This document shows positions 42,369 through 48,398 of a stretch of DNA of 48,398 bases, in pieces (the first letter of the stretch is position 1; each line of letters begins with the position of its first letter). The DNA comes from Magnetococcales bacterium HCHbin5 (GTDB taxonomy: Bacteria > Pseudomonadota > Magnetococcia > Magnetococcales > Magnetaquicoccaceae). Where the stretch lies: contig PEAG01000020.1 in the NCBI GenBank assembly GCA_002753505.1, positions 1 through 48,398 of the forward strand, in the 5' to 3' direction. The notes beneath the pieces were generated by a model. That model saw only the letters and a program-made list of their open reading frames with translations. It searched no databases and was not told the origin of the DNA. Both the position numbers and the translations under genes were made by a program.

Positions 42369-45143
42369 CTAACCGGCATACGAACACATACTCGCCGCCG
42401 TCCGGGTATCCATGTTGCGACCCCGGTTGGTGTGATCGTCGATCTCGGCCGCACTGCCAATCATACGACCAAACAGGAAGGTCGTGAAAGCCGCCCGCTC
42501 CAACGCATCGCCGGAAATCTCCCCCGCCGAATAGGGCTTCCACAACATTTTCAACAAAATCACCGCAATCACCGCATCCACATTGACGCAATAGACATCC
42601 CGGCTGACCCCGGTCTTGAACAGGGCATGCACCAACTGATGATAAAATTCCTGGAATACGTTGTAATCCCCACGCTTTTTGAAAAGCTCATCCACAAACA
42701 CCTCCCGGGGATCAAAGTTGACATCCTTGCCCTTGAAGATGGGATGATTGACACAGGGAATCTTGGCATACTCCAACTCACCCGCCGACTTGGCCTTGCT
42801 CTTGTACGACTTGTACTCCTTGGCATACTGAACCGCCATCGCCTCCAGATCCAACCCATGACCCGCACTGCCCGGATCCTGCAAACCGCTGTTCTGGAAC
42901 CGCTCCATCAGGAAGGCGATCGCCTCAAACCCATTACCACCATGCGCAAAACCGGTGTGGGTGAGGAAACCCATATAACACTTGTTCACCTGTACCCGGC
43001 CCGGAACCTCCGGCCCATCCGCAGAAACCGCACCCTTGGCACCCTGCGCCGAAATGGTACCCGGACCATTGGTGATCAACAAACCCATCAACACCGAGAA
43101 GGAAAACAGCTCCTCCTCCGTCGGCTTCCGGCCCAACAAACCCGCAAACGCCGTCTCTGTGAAACTCCAGGAACTCATCAAATCCCCATTGTCCACCCCA
43201 CAGAAACTCTTTTTGTCCTGGTTTTCCGCCGGCACCGCCGCACCCACCATGGTGCTGAAAACCCGAAAATGCCAAGGCATGGTCAACAAGGTGTTGATCG
43301 ATAAACGACGGCGCATAAAGGCAGACCACGCCAAATGGGTGGTAATGGCCGCCAATACCACATTATCCCGTACATTGCCCTGCTGGCGATCGGTCAACGC
43401 CTTCAGAAAATCGATAAAAACCGACCGGACACCCCGTTGCTCCAGGGCCATCAACATGTTGCGGCCCCGCTTGCCACCCTTCTCGGAGAGCAAAACCTCC
43501 TGCAACCGCTCGCTCGCACCCACCTGCTTGATCTGGGCGGAAAAATCAAAGTCAACCGCCGCCGGATCCTGCAAACCAGACAAACCAAACAGATCCATGA
43601 AGGCCTGCGCCGCCTCCCGCGCCGAATCCACCTCTTTCGGACCCACCAGACCCACCGCAGAAGCCAATACCGCATTGGGACTGCTGCCCGCCTCCCGCGC
43701 CGCATCCGCCGCCGCCAGCAACACCGTACCACTCTGGTTGACAAACGCATTCAACGCCACATTGGCCATCGCCACCCCATTGGCATCGGGATACTCACGA
43801 ACCAACGACTGCACCAGATTCTCCTCCAGGGGATGGGTGGAAGCATCCAACACACTGACCCCATGAATCTGGGAAACCTGACTCTGCACATCCATGCGCG
43901 AAGCCCCGGAACAATCCTTCATCGACTGCCGCGGGAAGGTGGTGCCAATCTGCTTGGCCAAATCGGCAATCTGCTGGTTGTAAGGCTCCATCGCCTCCAC
44001 CACCGGCACCGCCAACTCGGGCGGCAACGCCAAACCCTGGCTGCTCTGGAACCAACACTTGGGAGCCAGATTGCCACGCGGCGCAAAATCCGGCTTGATG
44101 CCGTTCATCATCATGACCGCCGTCAAGGCCAACGGAATGTGGGATATGTTGGTCACCACCGCCCCCTTGGCAGAACAGATCGGCGTCTCCGGGGTGAAAC
44201 AACCGGTGATGCCAAACTTTTCCTGGAACCAACGCTCCTTGGCCGCCGCATCATCCCCCGAACCGGCAATGGCCCCCGCATGACCACAAGAACGGGTCAG
44301 CTTGGCCTTCCAACGACCCACCACACAGGCGACAACCGGCTTCTTGAACTCCAGATTCCGCTCATAGTAACCGCCCGGCTCGATATACATCACCATCGCC
44401 TTGGTGCGGGGATCATTGTGCATGGCATGAGTAAACTCGGGCGCGGCAAAATGGATGTAAACATCCTTGCCGGAAGACAACGAAACCGTCGTCCCCCAAC
44501 CCGCCGTCAGCAGATAGGTCGCCATCGTCGTGGTAAAGTTGCCCGAGTTGGAAAAAATCGCAATCGAACCCGGCACCAACGACTCCTCCGGCGCGTTGCC
44601 ACCCAACGCCCCACCCAGACGCACATGGTTGTGGGCATCCGCCAACCCCAAACAGTTGGCACCAAACACATCCACCCCACGCCACTGGCAATATTGACGA
44701 ATAATGCGGGCATGCTTCACCTTCACCTTTTCGGTGAGAATGATCACCTTGCGCAGCTCGGGATTGACCCGCACCGCCTCGATCACCGCATCCTTCACCC
44801 CGGAAGGCGGCACATAAACCACGGCCACGTTAAACTTGTGACCCGCATGCATCGCCTCCAACACATTGTTGTAGACCGGAATATCGCCCGCCGCCGTCTT
44901 CATCACCGAACCACTGCGACCCGGCATCGTCCCACAGACAATGTTGCCCCCTGAATATACATGGCTGACCGGGGTCACCGTCGAACTTTCACCACCCATG
45001 ATGTTCAGCACACAGACCCGATCCTGCTTGGTGGCCAAATCGGCGAGAGAACGCACCCCCACATAGTAGGGAAACTCATCCTCGCCGCGGGCATGCATAA
45101 AATTATACCCTTCGTTCAGTCCCATATCCACTTGTCTGACCAT
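42369..45143 (-). CDS. aclA: ATP-citrate lyase, large (SucD-like + citrate-synthase-like) subunit, divergent type
   Basis: ATP-citrate lyase cleaves citrate to acetyl-CoA and oxaloacetate, the key step of the reverse TCA cycle. This 924-residue subunit has an N-terminal CoA-binding/ligase part like SucD (TPVSHVYSGGNIVCGTMPGR; FGANCLGLADAHNHV; IAIFSNSGNFTTTMATYL). The phosphohistidine motif SCGHAGAIAGSG is at His288, and the C-terminal region is like citrate synthase (LLITNGPGTISAQGAKG; THTGFAHGGNGFEA). It is about 300 residues longer than Chlorobium AclA (about 608). Length and sequence fit the divergent type II enzyme known from Magnetococcus. ATG 45143 has GAGGG five bases upstream and is preferred to ATG 45170. 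Gene naming follows Chlorobium usage. Confidence 0.85.
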   Translation of the reverse strand: MVRQVDMGLNEGYNFMHARGEDEFPYYVGVRSLADLATKQDRVCVLNIMGGESSTVTPVSHVYSGGNIVCGTMPGRSGSVMKTAAGDIPVYNNVLEAMHAGHKFNVAVVYVPPSGVKDAVIEAVRVNPELRKVIILTEKVKVKHARIIRQYCQWRGVDVFGANCLGLADAHNHVRLGGALGGNAPEESLVPGSIAIFSNSGNFTTTMATYLLTAGWGTTVSLSSGKDVYIHFAAPEFTHAMHNDPRTKAMVMYIEPGGYYERNLEFKKPVVACVVGRWKAKLTRSCGHAGAIAGSGDDAAAKERWFQEKFGITGCFTPETPICSAKGAVVTNISHIPLALTAVMMMNGIKPDFAPRGNLAPKCWFQSSQGLALPPELAVPVVEAMEPYNQQIADLAKQIGTTFPRQSMKDCSGASRMDVQSQVSQIHGVSVLDASTHPLEENLVQSLVREYPDANGVAMANVALNAFVNQSGTVLLAAADAAREAGSSPNAVLASAVGLVGPKEVDSAREAAQAFMDLFGLSGLQDPAAVDFDFSAQIKQVGASERLQEVLLSEKGGKRGRNMLMALEQRGVRSVFIDFLKALTDRQQGNVRDNVVLAAITTHLAWSAFMRRRLSINTLLTMPWHFRVFSTMVGAAVPAENQDKKSFCGVDNGDLMSSWSFTETAFAGLLGRKPTEEELFSFSVLMGLLITNGPGTISAQGAKGAVSADGPEVPGRVQVNKCYMGFLTHTGFAHGGNGFEAIAFLMERFQNSGLQDPGSAGHGLDLEAMAVQYAKEYKSYKSKAKSAGELEYAKIPCVNHPIFKGKDVNFDPREVFVDELFKKRGDYNVFQEFYHQLVHALFKTGVSRDVYCVNVDAVIAVILLKMLWKPYSAGEISGDALERAAFTTFLFGRMIGSAAEIDDHTNRGRNMDTRTAASMCSYAG

Positions 45144-45355
45144 ATCATCCCTCGATCTTTCTGCGGTCATGGAGAGGTCTGCGCCGCATTCATGCTAACA
45201 GCCACAAACCCCACCACACCGCGAAATCAGAAAATGTTGGAAAACCACGCCGCCGGTCTGGATGACCCGACGCGACCCATAAACTCCCACCAGGCTATCA
45301 ATCCCGGTGTTGGCCATTCCCAATGATCCCAGAAGGACCAAAACGGCATCCTTTC

Positions 45356-46627
45356 TTAACGAACACCCAACTTCTGGGCAATCATTTGGCGTCCGCCAGC
45401 GGCCATCCACTGGTCGGCGGCCATGGCATGATTGATCACTTCACTCATGGCAGAGTCAAAGCCAAACATGGCATACGGCAGACCCAGCGCATCCAGTATG
45501 TCCCGCAGATAGCCCAAACCACGGACCAGATTGGGACCACCCCGCCCCACCACCACATACAACGGCGTCGGGCCCCGCTCGGAAAAATATTCGCGCAGGG
45601 CGTCGCCCATGGCGCGGAAGGTCTCATAAATGTCGGTATTGTTGGCCTTGCCCCCGATGATGAACAACACATTGGTCTGCGGCAGCCAATACTTGTAGGT
45701 GATACGGCTGATCTCTTTCATCTTGGCATAGGGCGGATTGCCACCAAAATCGGAAGAGATGGTTGCCACATCACCCAGCAACTCCGTCACCAGGGCGTTG
45801 GCACCACCCCCAAAGGTCATCGCCGTCACCGTGCCCGCCGGGTTGATCACAAACACATCCGACTGGCCCTGATAGGTGCGCAACTGGTTGACCGCCAGCT
45901 CATACTCGGACAGATCGGTGTTGTCCAGATCATCCGGCAAAAAGAGCCGCTTCGAGTTGCGGTCATCGCCGTCAAACGAACACTTGAAGTCACACGCCAC
46001 CGGAGCCAGCCGACCGCTGGCATCCCGCGTGATGCGAATCGGATTCAACTCCAGCACGGTCATGCCATAGTTGTGGAACAGATCCCACAGCTTGGTCAAA
46101 TTTTGCACCAGCGGGCTGATGATTTCGTTGGGGGCTCCCAACTTGTTCAACGCATTGGAGATGACAAAACCCTTCAGGCCGGTCAATGGGTCAAACGGCA
46201 CGGAGACAATTTTGTCCGCCGGCAGCTCTTCAATGTCCACCCCACCGTGGTGGGTGATGGTCATGGTGGGAGCCCGATAAACCGTGCTGTCGGTGAGGGA
46301 AAAATAGACCTCATAGTCCGCTTTGATAAAACTTTCGTAGGTGACACCCTCAGACTTCGCAACAGCATTGCCGTGCCGATGTTCAGCAAAATAGAGACGC
46401 TCTTTCTCTTTGAGCGCGGTACGCACGTCGGTGGCTTTTCCCACCAGTCCGGCCTTACCTTTCTTGCCGATCCCCCCCTTAAAAACAGGTTTCACCAATA
46501 CACCACCGTATTTGTCGATCAGGGCTTGAATCTCCTCCGGTTGGGCCTCTGCACCCAAAATTTCTGCCGTGGGAAAGTCGACATACTTGAGCAGTTTGGC
46601 TCCCCATTTCATGCCGGTAATCTGCAT
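45356..46627 (-). CDS. aclB: ATP-citrate lyase, small (ATP-grasp, SucC-like) subunit
   Basis: The 423-residue partner of the large subunit corresponds to the N-terminal half of animal ACLY and to bacterial AclB. The ATP-grasp region includes GGVLVKPVFKGGIGKKGKAG and the metal-binding ELNPIRITRD. A SucC-like C-terminal CoA-ligase fold carries MTFGGGANALVTELLG and VVVGRGGPNLVRGLGYL, involved in citrate binding. GAGG lies nine bases before ATG 46627. It precedes the large-subunit gene by 212 bases on the same strand, so they are probably one operon. The intergenic region 45144-45355 shows no further gene. Confidence 0.87.
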   Translation of the reverse strand: MQITGMKWGAKLLKYVDFPTAEILGAEAQPEEIQALIDKYGGVLVKPVFKGGIGKKGKAGLVGKATDVRTALKEKERLYFAEHRHGNAVAKSEGVTYESFIKADYEVYFSLTDSTVYRAPTMTITHHGGVDIEELPADKIVSVPFDPLTGLKGFVISNALNKLGAPNEIISPLVQNLTKLWDLFHNYGMTVLELNPIRITRDASGRLAPVACDFKCSFDGDDRNSKRLFLPDDLDNTDLSEYELAVNQLRTYQGQSDVFVINPAGTVTAMTFGGGANALVTELLGDVATISSDFGGNPPYAKMKEISRITYKYWLPQTNVLFIIGGKANNTDIYETFRAMGDALREYFSERGPTPLYVVVGRGGPNLVRGLGYLRDILDALGLPYAMFGFDSAMSEVINHAMAADQWMAAGGRQMIAQKLGVR

Positions 46628-46719
46628 TTGTGTGGTTCCTCACTCTTTATCTAGTTGCGCGTGGAAATTGAGCGGCCCAGTCAACCGTGCGGGCCAACCC
46701 GGTAAAAAAAACAGGCGGT

Positions 46720-46755
46720 AAAAAAACGGGCAAGCCTGCTTGGCAAGCTCACCCG
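46720..46755 (-). terminator. Rho-independent terminator downstream of tRNA-Asp
   Basis: On the minus strand a 9-bp stem CGGGTGAGC/GCTTGCCCG (two G-U pairs), with an 11-base loop, runs directly into seven T residues. It starts 29 bases after the tRNA-Asp CCA end, closing the tRNA unit before aclB. Confidence 0.85.
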
Positions 46756-46783
46756 CTGTTTTTCTTGAGTAAATGCACTAAAA

Positions 46784-46860
46784 TGGCGGGAGCGACGGGG
46801 CTCGAACCCGCGACCTCCGGCTTGACAGGCCGGCGTTCTAACCGACTGAACTACACCCCC
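46784..46860 (-). tRNA. tRNA-Asp (GTC)
   Basis: A 77-base cloverleaf with CCA encoded. The acceptor stem GGGGGTG pairs with CGCTCCC (two wobble pairs). The D arm is GTTCAGTCGGTTAGAAC, the anticodon stem CCGGC/GCCGG with loop CTGTCAA gives anticodon GTC, and the T arm is GCGGGTTCGAGCCCCGT. Body closely resembles E. coli tRNA-Asp. Confidence 0.96.
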
Positions 46861-47089
46861 ACATGGGACCGACTGACAGATGCGACACCGGGCCTGACCG
46901 GGTTTTGTCAACCTCTCGGTTACACTCCCCTGGCCTCAGCGCGCCCTGTTCCCTCATTACTATCCGAAACCCCGCCAGCTGTCAACGGGCGGCGTTTGTC
47001 TGTCAGCGTGGCGATGGATAAATTTTTGTGGTACCTGGGCCACCACTGTGGAGAGTGGCACCCCGTCATACCGGCCGCGCTTGACGATA

Positions 47090-47165
47090 TGGTGGGCGGG
47101 ACAGGGCTCGAACCTGCGACATTCGGCTTGTAAGGCCGACGCTCTCCCGGCTGAGCTACCCGCCC
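47090..47165 (-). tRNA. tRNA-Val (TAC)
   Basis: A 76-base cloverleaf ending in encoded ACCA. The acceptor is GGGCGGG/CCCGCCC, and the anticodon stem TCGGC/GCCGA with loop CTTACAA gives anticodon TAC. The T arm is GCAGGTTCGAGCCCTGT. It is transcribed in the order HU, tRNA-Val, tRNA-Asp, an arrangement I recall from other proteobacteria. The 229 bases between the two tRNAs hold no gene. Confidence 0.96.
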
Positions 47166-47240
47166 GGATAAAACTGCACAAGAGGGGGGGCTTCGGGAGC
47201 CTGGCGGCTCCCCACCCTCTGCAAAACGGCCACGATACTG

Positions 47241-47624
47241 CTATTTGCCGCCCTTTTTGCCCGCCTTTTCCGGTTTGCCAACCGGCTTGTCCACTTTGGC
47301 GACCACCTTTTCCGTTTTGTCTTTAGCCTTGACCGGTGCAACCTCTGGCGGCAGGGCAACCGCATCCCGCAGTCCCTTGCCGGGTTTGAATTTGGGCAGG
47401 CGGGCGGCGGGAATATGAATCTCTGCGCCGGTACGCGGGTTGCGTCCTGTGCGGGCGGCCCGCTCTCCGGTCAGGAAGACCCCAAATCCGACCAGGCTCA
47501 CCTGTCCCCCCCCCTTCAAGCTCTCTTGAATGGCACTCACAACGGCGTCAATCGCATCCGACGCCTGACTTTTGGTCAGGCTCGCCTTGGTGGCAACCGC
47601 GTCCACTAACTCTGATTTATTCAC
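47241..47624 (-). CDS. hup: HU family DNA-binding protein with basic C-terminal tail
   Basis: Nucleoid-associated protein that bends DNA as a dimer. Residues 1-90 are a standard HU/IHF fold: MNKSELVDAVATKASLTKSQ, VSLVGFGVFLTGERAARTGR and the DNA-binding arm NPRTGAEIHIPAARLPKFKP. A tail of about 37 residues follows, rich in Lys, Pro and Gly (VAKVDKPVGKPEKAGKKGGK). HU proteins are normally near 90 residues, so the tail is an addition, as in some histone-H1-like bacterial HU variants. A small hairpin GGGAGCC/GGCTCCC (47195-47212) without T tract separates it from tRNA-Val. Confidence 0.93.
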   Translation of the reverse strand: MNKSELVDAVATKASLTKSQASDAIDAVVSAIQESLKGGGQVSLVGFGVFLTGERAARTGRNPRTGAEIHIPAARLPKFKPGKGLRDAVALPPEVAPVKAKDKTEKVVAKVDKPVGKPEKAGKKGGK

Positions 47625-47788
47625 CCTCTTCTCCCCTTTTCCTCAATTGAGCATGGCCCGGCAAGCCTTGCAATAACGTACCTGCAACCGCCTTGTCTAC
47701 TTTTATACGGGGAGAATCTCCCCTGTCAAGCCGCAACGTTACGCTGTTCAAGCTTTTTTTAATATCCGGGCCGTGGCAACCAAGTTTG

Positions 47789-47817
47789 TTGGTCATGACC
47801 CCATTTATTTTTATAAT
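47789..47817 (+). promoter_or_regulatory. Sigma-70-like promoter for the small basic peptide gene
   Basis: TTGGTC (47789-47794), a 17-base spacer and a perfect -10 TATAAT (47812-47817) lie about 85 bases upstream of the ATG at 47902. The -35 matches only three of six positions, the -10 is ideal. Together with the terminator at 48099 it frames one short transcript of roughly 300 bases. Confidence 0.6.
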
Positions 47818-47901
47818 CGCTCTTGAAGAAGTTCTGCAAACAGACTAGAATCGAAAGTCAGTAGGTTATTAATTTCTCTTCTAAAAGGGGTGTACAACAA
47901 G

Positions 47902-48060
47902 ATGGCTACCAACAGTAAACCGGCCCCAGCTGGAGGAAAACCAACCGGAGGAAAACCAGCCGGAGGAAAACCAGCTCCAGCCGCCACCAAGACCAGTCCT
48001 GCTCCAAAGGGAACTGGGGCACCTCCCAAGCCCGTGTCCAGGCCGCAAAAAAGAGGATAA
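47902..48060 (+). CDS. Small basic Pro/Gly/Lys repeat peptide (52 residues)
   Basis: ATG 47902 opens a 52-codon frame ending TAA at 48060. The peptide begins MATNSKPAPAGGKPTGGKPA and contains four imperfect GGKPA/T units, then Pro/Lys/Arg-rich sequence ending SRPQKRG. It is strongly basic, low in complexity and without membrane segment or cysteine. AAGGGG lies 13 bases upstream, a long spacing. An upstream promoter and downstream terminator show that the region is a defined transcription unit, but whether the product is the peptide or an RNA is open. The tail of the nearby HU protein has a similar composition. No family recognised. Confidence 0.5.
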   Translation: MATNSKPAPAGGKPTGGKPAGGKPAPAATKTSPAPKGTGAPPKPVSRPQKRG

Positions 48061-48098
48061 GAGCGATTTGTTGTTGCAGAATGCTCTCCTCTTCGGTT

Positions 48099-48131
48099 GC
48101 CCCGGTCTTCCCAGGCCGGGGCTTTTTTTTT
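48099..48131 (+). terminator. Rho-independent terminator after the small peptide gene
   Basis: Stem GCCCCGG/CCGGGGC (48099-48105 with 48116-48122) with a 10-base loop, followed by nine consecutive T residues. It starts 39 bases after the stop codon. Confidence 0.93.
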
Positions 48132-48398
48132 GGATTGCAGGGGGCTGGAGCGGGTGCAGGGGCCTGGAGACCGTCACGGTCCCCAGTGGGGTGCAGGGGC
48201 GGAGCCCATATGCGCTAACATAATGACGATACCCTTTATTCTGTCAATCTTTTAAAACGATTGCAGGGGCCTGGGGACCGTCACGGTCCCCAGTGGGGTG
48301 CAGGGGCAAAGCCCCTGCATGTAACGGGCGCGCTTTCCCAAAAGCCCATTTGCGCAGCAAATGGGCGCAGCGCGCCCAAAACGCCCCGCAGGGGCACT
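48132..48398. repeat. Mosaic palindromic repeat: short form plus start of a full copy cut by the window edge
   Basis: A short-form unit (to about 48220) shows the GTGCAGGGG terminus, a first hairpin with one mismatch (GGAGACCGT opposite ACGGTCCCC) and the junction CCCATATGCGCTAACAT. From about 48259 a further copy begins in the inverted orientation, with CTGGGGACC/GGTCCCCAG, GCAGGGGC/GCCCCTGC and the third hairpin GCCCATTTGC/GCAAATGGGC (48354-48376). The window ends inside this arm. Confidence 0.9.

Noticed and set aside
46628-46911. Coding frames overlapping tRNA-Asp and its flanks.
   Set aside because: They overlap a well-formed tRNA and a terminator and have no family-like sequence.

Overview
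This looks like a chromosomal window from a Gram-negative proteobacterium, most plausibly a relative of the magnetotactic Magnetococcia. The taxonomic call is inference. It rests on a divergent two-gene ATP-citrate lyase (reverse TCA cycle) resembling the one known from Magnetococcus, a GC-rich proteobacterial gene complement (TonB, DsbA, COQ10-type proteins, multi-domain sensor kinase, NnrS), and a very high load of mosaic intergenic palindromes. No magnetosome gene is present.

Layout. 1-6.4 kb: the start of a possible transposase at the left edge, dnaB (-), a UDP-glucuronate epimerase-like gene, and a large fusion protein (periplasmic solute-binding domain, membrane segment, metallo-beta-lactamase, two cyclic-nucleotide-binding-like domains). 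6.4-14.7 kb: nnrS (-), an expanded repeat cluster, rsmE, then a tightly packed operon apbE - NusG_II - Gx transporter - tonB - mutY, and a tandem universal stress protein. 15.4-29 kb: a 1456-residue PPDK-like protein without its PEP-binding barrel, two adjacent COQ10/RatA-like START proteins, a DsbA-type oxidoreductase, a hybrid sensor kinase, a JAMM protease divergent from a small WGR protein plus a glyoxalase-II-like hydrolase, and a CgeB-like glycosyltransferase. 30-35.5 kb: a phosphate cluster (Pho box, DUF47/PhoU-like, pit, PhoB-type regulator), a chemoreceptor interrupted by an in-frame amber codon, and a rhodanese-like protein. 36-41.6 kb: two paralogous P-loop proteins of unknown function (one with a J domain, one with GAF and a C-terminal membrane segment) flank a Na/phosphate symporter and an FKBP isomerase. 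42.3-48.4 kb: the ATP-citrate lyase genes, tRNA-Asp, tRNA-Val, HU, a small basic repeat-peptide gene with its own promoter and terminator, and more repeats.

The most striking feature is a family of interspersed mosaic elements, about 450 bp when complete, seen in nine places. Each has two inverted arms made of the same series of small hairpins around a less structured core. The hairpin stems differ between copies but stay paired: in 17 instances of one stem I find six different sequences, all perfectly complementary. That is covariation visible inside this one window. Copies are further modified by local tandem expansions (periods of about 27, 41, 47, 54, 73, 79 and 262 bp) and hairpin deletions, and most lie between convergent gene ends, one ending at the base before a stop codon. 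Reading frames through them are open in many phases but appear to be composition artefacts.

Functional threads: phosphate acquisition is represented twice (pit with a good Pho box, and a Na/Pi symporter with 11-bp phased repeats upstream). Carbon fixation is indicated by the ATP-citrate lyase. Envelope and redox maintenance is represented by ApbE, TonB, DsbA and FKBP.
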